Assembly (NCBI GenBank): GCA_963924555.1
Contig: OZ004590.1
Span: 5,696,001 to 5,760,000, forward strand
Direction of reading: 5' to 3'
Source: Crambe crambe
Lineage: Eukaryota > Porifera > Demospongiae > Poecilosclerida > Crambeidae
Length of the DNA stretch: 64,000 nucleotides
Part shown: in pieces, positions 35,520-45,324 of the stretch
Layout: every line of letters starts with the position of its first letter
Position numbering within the stretch: position 1 is the stretch's first letter
Position numbers and translations under genes: made by a program
The notes under the pieces: generated by a model
The model's database searches: none
What the model was told of the DNA's origin: nothing
Seen by the model: the letters and a program-made list of their open reading frames with translations, nothing else

Positions 35520-37251
35520 TCTACCCTGTATCTTCCTCTCAATGATAAGTCTGTTCCTTTTAATGGAGGGAAGACGTTTCAGCTCCTTCATCTGTGCTGC
35601 TCTGGAGTTTCGTCTGATGATTGCACCAGGGCTGCTGGGGGCTAAATTCGTTCCAACTACTTGTAGTGAGTTGGATGAAGGATGAGTCCCTTTTGGAGTT
35701 GTCGAGGCTTCATTTAGAGTCAAATCCATTGATACCTCATCTTTGTGGAATTGGGTTTCTTTGAATAATATAGTCTCCCTTTGACAAGAACTTCCACTTT
35801 CAATGGATTCTAAAGCATATGATGATGATTGTGATCCAGTATTAACCAGTTCCTCAGGCTGATCAGAAATGCTGTCCTTAAAAATCTTGGGTAACACAAT
35901 TTGTACTGATTTAACTTCACTGGGTGCTTCAAAATCATCAGAAGCTTTAGTAATATTAGAAGTTTGGATGAGATCTGTATGATCAACTTCTTTATTCCAG
36001 GCTGGTCCCAGTCGTGGGGAATTGGTGGATTCAGAATCGCGTGGGGCAACAATTTCTCCACTGAAATTGACTTCATGATTATCCTGGCTGGTCCTCGGGT
36101 GCCTAGCAGCAATGGAGCTGACTCGGGGAGTTGAAGGTGATGGAGCCAGCTTTATGCGAAGACTCATTGATTTAGGAGATTCTGATTCAGACAAGATTGG
36201 TCCATCCTATAATAATGATAATATGGGAAAATCTCTCATACTTCATTTAAGGATTAGAGCTGAGACTTACTGATTTTTCTAGATAAACCTGCTGTAGTCT
36301 GTTTTCGGTATAGAAATCGATGATATCCGGAATGCTTGGGAAAGTGTATTTATTGAAAATACACTCATTTGCCGACAGAATTTTGATGTCATAGTGCCAA
36401 ATTTCTTGCCCTAAACTGTAAAAAATTGAGAAGTAAAATATCTTTTGGGATGAGAAAGACGAATTGTCCCTCCCGTCATTGCTTCACTCTTCGGGGGGGG
36501 GGGGGGGGACTAATTAGAAATGGAATTCATACTACAATGGCCATGTTAATTGATGATACTCTTCACCTCATCCAACACCACATTGTAGCCTATTAACAAG
36601 TGAAGTAACTACCCATTAACACCACAGAGAACCTTGCATGTAAGTGTTACATGGGCACCAATGTCAAGGCAAAAAGAGAAAGCTCTTGGCTACACGTAGC
36701 TAGCTTGTTGATATTGATACCGTAAACAGCTATGAAGTCCTTGGCAGCCTTAAGCTTCAACCTAATCTCCTGAGTTATTAATTTCCTTATTCATCATTGG
36801 CTACAGCTAGGGTTTTTATCGTTACACACGTCATAATTAGCCTTACTTTAGAGAGAGAACAAAGTCAGCATCTGGAAGTAGGCTTTCCCTCACCAGAAAT
36901 CCACCTATCACTCCTCTCTTTATAAGAATCTCCTCAGTTTTCCTCTCACTGATGGGACCAGCATACCAACTAGTGAATATTTCAGTTATACATAATGACA
37001 AAGGCTTATAGCTAGCTACTTGAACTAGCTAGCTAGCATGTCTTACTTTTCTTCTTCAAGTCTGAGTCCTGGTCTAGAGTAAGGAGTAGGAGAAGGATTC
37101 GTCATTATAGCTATTAAACTAGCTAAGGTTATTTGATAATAGGTTTCCACACCTTTCTCTGGCTCGGTGAAGGGGGAGGGGCTGATCGGGTCTTGCAGTC
37201 ACATTCCAATTCCAGGTGCTGCGCGATTCGATTCTGAGCCACCCCGGGCAT
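34308..37251 (-). CDS. SH2-domain adaptor with long proline-rich tail
   Basis: Probable phosphotyrosine adaptor of about 778 residues; family not recognised. Exons 5' to 3', in phase: 37251-37153 (tentative first), 37117-37047, 36969-36847, 36415-36271, 36206-34308. The SH2 domain (about residues 58-140) reads WYAGPISERKTEEIL, GGFLVRES (FLVRES pocket with the phosphotyrosine-binding Arg), WHYDIKI and FPSIPDIIDFYTENRL. The remainder is one 1.9-kb exon encoding a disordered tail with SH3-ligand-like motifs (PPPVPRR, KKPPLPPK, PPVPQRRYK), a 12-residue Asp run near the middle, and a basic end (KRTGTLKKKKSIIRRK). An alternative first ATG exists at 37265 in another frame. No enzymatic domain is visible. 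It lies divergently from the K2P genes. Confidence 0.75.
35484..35520. repeat. Coding trinucleotide repeat (Asp tract)
   Basis: About 12 'tca' units on + (GAT/Asp codons on -) inside the large exon of the SH2 adaptor; the pure codon usage marks it as repeat-derived. Confidence 0.85.
36491..36509. repeat. Poly-G run in an SH2-adaptor intron
   Basis: About 18 consecutive G on +, between exons 36271-36415 and 36847-36969. Length is likely error-prone in assembly. Confidence 0.8.
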
Positions 37252-37521
37252 TGGGCTTCCACCATAGAACCCCCAATCCATCACTTCCTCCAAAAGTAAG
37301 TAGCGCTATGCTGGCACAGATTTTCTGATTGACTAGGTGACTAGCTAGCTCAGTTAATTAGCTAATACCTGAAGCAATATGAATATATTTATCCAAGACA
37401 TAGCTCATCATCATATTGAAGCATGAGAGAAGTAAAGATGTTAGTATCCAATGTATATCTATTGAAAAAATGTATATACCTATGTCATACCCATAGAAGG
37501 TGATCAAGAGTGTCCGAGAAG

Positions 37522-39144
37522 ATGAGTGAAGGAGGTGATGGGTCGATAAAGACAAGTGAAGATAGTGACAGAGTGTCCAAGTCTGAAGAACTATCTGCTA
37601 GCACTTCAAATGGTTGTTTCTGCTGTAAGATAACATCACACAACACGAGTGAAGAAGGTGATAAAAAATCATCAAAGTCCGATACAGCATCCATCAACAC
37701 AGACGTCTTGATTCCCGTCAGCTGTTTCTGCTGCAAGAAGGCATCGTGCAAGAGACTATGCTGCAGTTATAACAGCTATTGCTGTTTGCTCATTTTGTTC
37801 GTTTTGGTCTTGTCCTACCAACTTGTGGGAGGAGCTCTATTCTCCGCAGTGGAGAAACCAAACGAGGACAGGTCCATTCGAGAAGCCCAAGTGACCAGAA
37901 ATAACGCAGTGGCTGACTTGGAGATGGAAGTGGCTAGTTTTGTCGACAGGATGGCGAATTTGACCAATTTGATGAGGGAGGAACTTGAAAATTCAACAAG
38001 GGATATCGTCAGCCTGGCTCACAGGGTGTCAGAAACCAATCGAATTATTCCGGCAGAGATAAATCCAATTTGGGACTATGCTTCAGCCGTTTTCTTCACA
38101 TCGACTAATTGTAATGAACCAACACTCAATATTTGTGTTACAACCTTTTTGGATCAGAGAATACGATAGCATGGATTGCCCCATTGAGAAGGATGTAGCT
38201 CTAGACTAGCTCTAGACTAGCAGTGTCAAAAGCCAGATAAAAATGAACCCTCACCCCTGGCACTCTCTTATTCCATTCTTTTCTTGTTCTCTTTTTCATT
38301 CCATTCCTCCTTCTCCTTTTCATTCCATTCCTTGTTCTCTTTTTCATTCCATTCCTCATTCTCCTTTTCATTCCATTCCTCGTTCTCCTTTCATTCCATT
38401 CTCATTTCATTCCATTCCTTGTTCTCTTTTTCATTCCATTCCTCATTCTCCTTTTCATTCCATTCCTCGTTCTCCTTTTCATTCCATTCCTCGTTCTCTT
38501 TTTCATTCCATTCCTTGTTCTCTTTTTTCGTTCTACCTCCATTCACTTTCAGGTTATGGGACCATAGCACCTGTTACCTCTGCTGGCCAGATCCTTTTCA
38601 TCTTCTATGCCCTCATAGGCATCCCCTTGGCCCTGGTGTTCCTCACTCAAATTGGCAGCATCACAAACAAGTGGATTAAACGTCTTCTGAGACCTGCTAA
38701 ATGTCGTTGGGGGTTTGCAATCTCGGAAGCAATTGGAGCGTTTATACTCTTATTCACAGCCTTAATCTTCATATCGATACCTGCTGCTGTATATAATGCT
38801 ACAGAAGACTGAACTTTCCAACAAAGTGTGTACTTCACAGTTGTCACCCTAACTACCGTTGGTTTCGGAGACTTTGTTCCTTCTCTAATATTGCTGCAAT
38901 GACCACTTATTCTGGTCTCCTCACAGCTCTCTGGCTGTGGGTTGGATTGGTTGTGGTTGCTGCATTGATTTCAAACTCTCAGAATCTGATCAACCACTCC
39001 GGGGAGTGGTGCCACTCTTGCTGTGGACCAAAAAACAAAGTGGATATTGAGAGTGAGAACCATGAATTGACTCAAGTTACAACTGACATGAGTAAAGATA
39101 ACACTCAAACTCAGAACTCAGACGATTGGAAGGGAGGCGGGTGA
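37522..39144 (+). pseudogene. Two-pore (K2P) potassium channel pseudogene, upstream tandem copy
   Basis: Close paralogue of the intact channel at 39881. Exon 1 is 37522-38110 and exon 2 starts at 38553. Lesions, compared with the intact copy: (1) the end of exon 1, which should encode the VVTTIG half of the first selectivity filter, instead reads STN before a gtaatg donor, so splicing would give TNCYG with residues deleted; (2) TGG for the Trp between M3 and P2 is TGA at 38810-38812; (3) about 80 bases later, after GFGDFVPSL, the frame shifts before resuming ALWLWVGLVVVAALIS. The N-terminal Cys-rich motif (CFCCKKASCKRLCC) and M1 are intact and an extra CFCCK motif lies upstream. A GTG precedes the first ATG in frame. 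Lesions could in principle be assembly errors, but three independent ones argue for decay. Confidence 0.8.
38272..38533. repeat. 'ttcattccattcctcgttctcctt' minisatellite in the K2P pseudogene intron
   Basis: About ten copies of a roughly 24-25 base pyrimidine-rich unit fill the intron. Open frames through it are repeat artefacts. Confidence 0.85.
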
Positions 39145-39372
39145 TGGGGTAGATACTGATGGAGTAGACACAGGTGACACCGATAGGGGGTAGGTGACAC
39201 TGATAGGGTAGGTGACACCAATGGGGTAGGCGACACCAATGGGGTACATGGTAATGAGGTACATGATGTAGGCGACACCAATGGGGTACATGGTAATGAG
39301 GTACATGATGTAGGTAATACCAATGGGGTAGGTAATGAAGGGATAGATGGGGAACACAATAACAATGGGGCT
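39125..39372. repeat. Minisatellite grown from the K2P C-terminal coding tail
   Basis: Units such as 'ggtgacaccaatggggta' and 'catggtaatgaggtacatga' follow the pseudogene's last open frame. The intact paralogue ends with a two-unit version of the same repeat inside its coding sequence (GVGNTNGVG). Confidence 0.75.
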
Positions 39373-39880
39373 AGCGAACTGACAGTATTGGAAATGGTTC
39401 CACTTTCTTCGAATTCTCACTCTTTTCCTGCTGGCTCTGCTGGCACATATTTTTGTGTTTGTGCTATTTTAATATTGTACATGACAGCTAGCTCCATTGC
39501 CATGCGCGCGCGTTCGATCAGTGTGCCACACCTATGCATAATTATGGTGTTAAAATTCTAGAGAAAGAAAACCATTTTGATATAGAAGGAGTACTACTTC
39601 GATAAAAGTAAGTCGTAGGCTTTAGTACCGAGTGATTCGTCCGTAGCGGGCGTAGGTGGGCGGAATGGGGGGGCAGTGCACCCTTCACCATCAAAAATAA
39701 ACAGCACCTCATCTCAAATCAACAGTAGTGAAGTGACAGTATATTTTTAGTTCTAGCCGTATGTGGCCGAATATTTGTATTGAAATGTAAGCCTATAGAC
39801 TACAACCATAGCTAGAACCCATAGAACATAATCCATAAATCTATCATGCCACACCCCTCTTTACAGATCTCCAACCAAAG
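39373..39880. other. Spacer between the tandem K2P copies
   Basis: No gene recognised. A CpG-rich patch (gccatgcgcgcgcgttcg) lies near 39499. It presumably carries the promoter of the downstream channel gene; an untranslated first exon ending before the acceptor at about 39866 is possible. Confidence 0.4.
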
Positions 39881-41507
39881 ATGAGCAAAGACAGTGATAC
39901 AGTTTCCACCAACACAGACACCTCAACTCCTGTCAGCTGTTTCTGCTGCAAGAAGGCATCATGCAAGAGGTTATGCTGCGGTTTCAACAGCTATTGGCGC
40001 TTGTTAATATTGTTTATTTCGGTTGCCATCTATTTATTCGTGGGAGGAGCTCTCTTTACTGCATTGGAGAAACCAAATGAGACCAGGTCCATCAAAGAAG
40101 CCCAAGTTGCCAGAAACAGTGCCATAACTGACTTAGAGATGCAGGTGGCTAGCTTTGTCAATTTGCTTGTGAATGCGACCAATCTGTCCAGGGAGGAAGC
40201 AGAGAATTTGACCAGAACTGTAGTCAGCCTGTCACAAAGGGTCTCGGAAGCTAATCAAACGATTCCAGCAGAGATCAATCCCATTTGGGATTTTTCTTCG
40301 GCTGTTTTCTTTGCATCCACTGTTGTAACAACTATAGGTAAGTTAACCAAGTCACAATACACTTGAGAATTTTTATCATTGCATATTATGCTATCATGTC
40401 GGAGTACATTATATGTATCCCACAGTCTATGAATATTGTTGTAACCACATTCCACAATTATTGTTGAAACAACCACTTGTGCCATAGATGGTAAGCACTC
40501 CTTAGATTCTAATTCTCCAGCCATGCATTCATGGCATGCACGATTGTTGCTTTTTATGTTATCTCATAAGCATATTCCACAGTGTTGTTGAAACAACCAC
40601 TTGTGCCATAGACATAAACTATGGTAAGCACTCCTTAGATTCTCCAGCCATGCATTCATGGCATGTTGTCTTTATGTTGTCTTAAAATCTGTACATCAAC
40701 AGATAAAATGGGAAGATGAGGAAATGTTATTTTAAAGAGAAGGTGCCCCCCTGCTACAATATTCTCATGCATTGGACCCTGGGGTCTAGACTCCACCCCA
40801 ATCACATACTTTCATGACCTCATTCTTTGTTCCCCTCCCTTTCAGGTTACGGGACCATAGCACCTGTTACCTCTGGCGGCCAGACCTTCTTCATCTTCTA
40901 TGCCCTCATAGGCATCCCCCTAGCCCTCATATTCCTCGCTCAAATCGGCAGCATCATAGACAAGTGGGTGGAGCGTGCTCTGAGCCCTGTCAAACGCCGT
41001 TGGGGGGCTACTGTCTCACGTGCAGCTGGTGTGCTCATACTCGTACTTGTGGCATTAATCTTCTTCATATTGATACCTGCTACTATATATGATTCCATTG
41101 AGGAATGGGACTACCGCCAAAGTGTATACTTCACAATTGTGACCCTAACTACTGTTGGTTTCGGTGACTTCGTGCCTGCCCTTTCAGGTGTGGCCACAAC
41201 AACCCCCGGCATTGCTTTGTATAAGCTCATCACAGCTGCCTGGCTCTGGATCGGACTGGCTATCGTTGCTGCACTGATTTCCGAGTCTCAGAATCTGATC
41301 GAGTCCGTTGGGAAGTGGTGTCGCACCCACCGTTGCTGCAAACTGAAGAATAAAATGGAGATTCAGCCAGATGAGAACGAATTGACGAAAGTAGCAGCCA
41401 AGAAGGAGGAGAACACTCAAGATGAAGCAGAACATACTTCTAGTGGGATAGAGGGTAATGGGGTAGGTAACACCAATGGGGTAGGTTCCAATGGGACTAA
41501 CGCATAA
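39881..41507 (+). CDS. KCNK: Two-pore domain (K2P) potassium channel
   Basis: Plasma-membrane background K+ channel, 372 residues, two exons (39881-40337, 40846-41507). Topology seen: a Cys-rich cytosolic N-terminus (CFCCKKASCKRLCC), M1 (LLILFISVAIYLFVGGALF), a long extracellular cap with EAQVARN and predicted N-glycosylation sites, pore 1 with TIGYG (residues 151-155), M2 (FFIFYALIGIPLALIFL), M3, pore 2 with TVGFG (255-259), M4 (AAWLWIGLAIVAALIS), then a charged tail ending in a short Gly/Asn/Thr repeat. The intron splits the codon of the first Gly of the GYG filter, the classic conserved intron position in K2P genes. The subfamily cannot be assigned by eye. Its tandem neighbour upstream is decayed. 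Confidence 0.93.
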
Positions 41508-41637
41508 ACAACACGAAAGAGAGTGTTATGAATTACATAATTTTTTAAGTGCAGCTGTCAAGAATTAGAGTGTTTAAAGTTATTTATTTTTTTCTTATGA
41601 GTTTTGAATTTTCCTTTTGACTTCAAGTTTGATTCTG

Positions 41638-43768
41638 TCATGGGATTGATAATAATGACATATAACTATCATCATTAAATTTTTGCAAAGAAGACTCACC
41701 ACTGACGGTTTCCATTGCTTTCCAAACATCATCTTCCTCTTCTTCGTCTTCACCTTCACTCTCTGCTCGTGTTCTACTCACACCTTGTTTCCTCATTGAC
41801 ACCTCTTCCATGATAACATTGTCCTTGAAATGATAAGGGACTATACAACACACCTAAACAGATCATGCATTACTCCATACTTTTAATGATGTTCCACTGA
41901 ATAAGAGACAACTTGGCAGCAGCTTCAGGTACACCTAAATCAGAAATTTTGGGGGGAAGACTACTTTTTATGCTAAGGTTGTAAGGTACATGATACTAAC
42001 CCTATGTAACAGTCTGAAAGTTGTAAGGTACATGATACTAACCCGTCTGAAGGTTGTAAGGTACATGATACTAACCCGTCTGAAGGTTGTAAGGTATGCT
42101 CTACCTTGTGCAGCAGTTTTGGAGGTTGTAAGGTGTAAACTCGCAAGTATCTGTCCAAACTGCAGGAGGCCAATAGAGTGTTTCCCTCGTTATCTTGACA
42201 ACACTGCACACTTTTGACCCCGCCCAAACAGCCTTTGTAGTGGTTAATGACTCGACCTGCACAGAATCATAATCACAATCTTATACAGGCAGTTCATGGG
42301 GTCCTTTCTGGCTAAGATATCTGTAGGACCTCTGACCCCTTTTGGCCCATAGTTACTTTAATGCGTAAGAAAGCTCAACTGTTCCATTTATGCAATGGAT
42401 TGATCTATTGGTCAACACTATACCCATTTAAATGGCATGATCCAATTTCACTGAGTGGGAGTGCTTCGTTTCTATGGACTACATCATCATTACTAGGGTT
42501 ACCAGTTCTCAAATCGCATCTTGATATTTCTCCTATGCTGTCCCCCACGACAAATGACCTTCAAATAGAAATTCAAAGTAAATGAGCCTTCTATTGACTT
42601 TCTTTCTGATGATTATCAGTTAAATTTCTATGGACTAACCTCCCATCTTCCATAGTGGTGAGAGCAGTGAACGGATGTTCTCCAAACTCCACACTGAATA
42701 CCGGTCTTCTCTGAACTCGTGTGTCGTACAGCCTCACCTACATAATCACACACTTCACATAGCAACAACTTCATGTACTTCATATTACTTGGTGGTATCC
42801 AGTAGCAACAGCCAGTGTAGGCTGTGGACCACTGCCCGAGACGTAGCCTATTGCCGATACCCACACGGGGACACGCAGGTCTAACTTATCATTTTTAACC
42901 TACAAAATCAAATTCTTAGCTCAACATTAGCAAATATATCTGTGGTTGCCATGAAAACGAACTATGATGTTAAAAGACTTGTGGTATTGTAGAAATGATT
43001 ACATTTTTAGCCTGGAAAATCGGTGACTCTGTGTTATTTCCATCCCAGACTTTGAGTTCGTTTTCCCGTCCTCCGGTGGCCACTTGGAGCATGGTATCAG
43101 GACTGGGCACCATGACGGACACGCTGTTCCTCACATTGCAGTAAGTCTAATGAATATAAACACAAGCATAACACATGAATATGATGTCACTGCACTACAT
43201 CACTGAAGTACTAATTACCTTTTCTGCATCTGGAGGCCAGAAACATAAATCTCCTCTATCAGTACACGTGATCATCGTCCTTGAAATCATTCATGTGAAT
43301 ACATGGATGCTACTATTGATTTATGTCATCAAATCTAGAGGAGAGCTTCTATTTTGATTGACATGGGGATATCTTTCCATAGCACTCTCTAAAAACTCTT
43401 AAAAGGCAGTGTTGTGGGGGACAGTTCCACCACACAATGTAAACTCACTCTTCATGCTTTCCTAGACCAATGAAGACCCCTTCTCCACCAGTACAGTCAC
43501 ATTCAGCCTCAAATACCCTCTGACTGCAGCTAAATCTCTGAACCAGTCCATTCTTCAGGCCACAGTAAAGGATATCTCCCTGAGCACCATGCTCCCAACA
43601 CATTGCACACACTTCTTGCGTTCTGTCAGCCATTTCCATGGACTTGCAGTAGTTTGTAACCTCTCTCTTGGCCAGGGAGACTCCTTTCAATATCCCTAGG
43701 GCTGTCCCCACCCATACATCAACAGGCTTCATTCCTCCAGTCTCTTTTCTTTCCATGTCTTCTGCCAT
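41638..43768 (-). CDS. WDR74: WDR74 (yeast Nsa1) homologue
   Basis: Nucleolar seven-bladed WD-repeat protein; Nsa1/WDR74 acts in 60S pre-ribosome maturation and is released by the AAA ATPase NVL/Rix7. Predicted 385 residues, the same as the human protein. Exons 5' to 3', in phase: 43768-43449, 43279-43219, 43146-43003, 42899-42789, 42737-42640, 42558-42503, 42256-42105, 41853-41638. Seen: WVGTALGILKGV near the N-terminus, TGGRENELKVWD, DLRVPVWV, VRLYDTRVQRRPVFSVEFGE, SFVVGDSIGEI, CDLRTGRVINHYKG and ASCSLDRYLRVY (human ASCGLDR-LR), then an acidic C-terminus. The short 42558-42503 exon was found by phase and by the VVG blade. It is divergent from FCF1 with 162 bp between start codons. Confidence 0.92.
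41985..42100. repeat. Tandem 31-34-bp repeat in the last WDR74 intron
   Basis: Three to four copies of a unit containing 'aaggtacatgatactaaccc' followed by gtctgaaggttgt. The last copy degenerates at the donor of the exon starting at 42105. Confidence 0.85.
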
Positions 43769-43930
43769 TACATAAGCTTACCACGTGGACTATGCCACAC
43801 CTTTCTTACTAGGGTGTGGTTATAGGGTGTGGCCAGCTTCATATAAACCCACCCACGTGGCCCACTGTACTTCAGCTGCAAGAATTCTATCTCTGCTGTA
43901 CCAACTTAAGAGAGAGCTAGGACCTTGAAA
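43769..43930. promoter_or_regulatory. Divergent WDR74/FCF1 promoter with two CACGTG E-boxes
   Basis: CACGTG occurs at 43792-43797 and 43854-43859, each within the longer palindrome CCACGTGG. Myc/Max-type factors bind CACGTG and drive ribosome-biogenesis genes. Both flanking genes are ribosome-biogenesis factors. Confidence 0.7.
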
Positions 43931-44891
43931 ATGGTGAGTGTGTGCTAGTGAGTTCTTTGGCTGCCATATTTTATGTGTTTGTGACAGCCAAAGTCCAAGA
44001 AAACGAGGAAATTTGCTGTCATGAAGAGAATGATATCAGCAAAAGATGCAAGGATGTGAGTCTGCAAGAATAACTGCATTCAGTTAGGATGTTAGTTACT
44101 TATGAAATGAATGGGTGTGGTATTCATGTGTAGAAAGAAAAACCAGGAGAAGGCAGAATTGAAGATGAAGGAAGACGAAGCAAAGAAAGTGAAGCGTGTG
44201 TAAGTCTTGTACAGCCACATACTTATTATCTCTGACTGTTGGCCTGTCATATCTCTAATAGCCTTCAGCCATTACTCTATGTCTGTATTCTCCAGGCCCC
44301 AGGTTCCATCCAGCCTTTTTTTCCAGTACAACGACCAACTGGGTCCTCCTTATCATGTCTTAGTGGACACCAATTTCATCAACTTCTCCATCCAGCACAA
44401 ACTGGACATAATTCAGAGCATGATGGACTGCCTCTCTGCCAAATGTCAGTAAAATTAGCTGCATCTTCATTGTGACAATCGAGGGTAGAGATTGAACTTT
44501 ATTCACGCTTTCTACTTTTGAAAAAAAAGTTTGAAAGGCAGAAAATTTTATTGTAAAGCATAAGTAAACTTTGACTAAAACGTGAATAACATTTGATTTC
44601 TACCCTAGCTGTGCTCAAGTATATGATTCAATTAATGCCACAGTTAAAGGTTTATAGCTTCTGTGTAAGGAAACCAGTTCCCATTCACATAGTGGGGATA
44701 TACTGTCACATCAACCTATGTCACTGTTAGGTACTCCATGTATCACTGACTGTGTCACTGGTGAGTTGGAGAAACTGGGGTCAAAGTTCAGGGTGGCCCA
44801 GCGTATTGCTAAAGATCCTCGTTTTGAGAGACTTCCATGTACCCACAAAGGGACTTATGCTGACGACTGTCTGGTCAACAGAGTCACACAG
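43931..44891 (+). CDS. FCF1: FCF1 rRNA-processing PIN-domain protein, C-terminus missing
   Basis: Nucleolar SSU-processome factor (Fcf1/Utp24 family), the PIN endonuclease implicated in early pre-rRNA cleavages for 18S rRNA. Exons in phase: 43931-43933 (only the ATG), 43988-44055, 44134-44199, 44296-44444, 44731-44891. Seen: [40 protein letters not shown] (PIN acidic residue), [36 protein letters not shown] and [15 protein letters not shown], all close to human FCF1. About 149 of the usual ~198 residues are present. The last segment (normally YIVATVDRDLKRR and onward, with a PIN acidic residue) was not found between 44892 and the next gene. Without splicing at 44892 the frame stays open to a tag at 45102-45104, adding unrelated residues. 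It is either a truncated gene, a distant exon or a misassembly. Confidence 0.88.
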
Positions 44892-45324
44892 GTATCAGTA
44901 AAAATAGGTAGTGGAGGGAGATGGTATCAGTCAGATTTCTCCTTAGCAATAGCATGCTCCATTATTATGGTGGCTGGATCAAACGTATGGAGTATAAATG
45001 ATAATATCAATGAAGGAGTAAGGGATCAGGGTTCTCCCCAAAGGGTGTTAGAGAGGTGCAACACCACTCTGAAGGGGCCCTGGGAGATGTGTCCTCTCAG
45101 CTAGTGGATGACAAATACCGCATAATATATCATTGAAAATTAGAACCTAAAATTTGTATCAAAATACGAATAATATCACGTGGAGATGTAAACTATAGGG
45201 ACGAATGCATGTATGGTATTGGTATTGGTGTTTTTCAGTGCTGGTATTACAAGAAGTATTGGCTTAAGTATAAATGTGAATCCAATTGGAATACATAATT
45301 TTTATGGAGTGTACACAAATCAAA
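44892..45324. other. FCF1 3' flank / start of kinase array
   Basis: Should hold the last FCF1 exon but no resemblance to it was seen. AT-rich from 45120. The next coding sequence is Kelch unit A on the opposite strand. Confidence 0.5.

Noticed and set aside
38243-38680. Phe/Ser/His-rich repeats (plus strand) as a protein
   Set aside because: Intronic minisatellite in the K2P pseudogene, joined to the true exon 2 only by lack of stops.
44892-45104. Read-through extension of FCF1 as its genuine C-terminus
   Set aside because: The extra ~70 residues show no resemblance to the conserved FCF1 C-terminus and follow a usable gtatca donor; more likely intron or flank.
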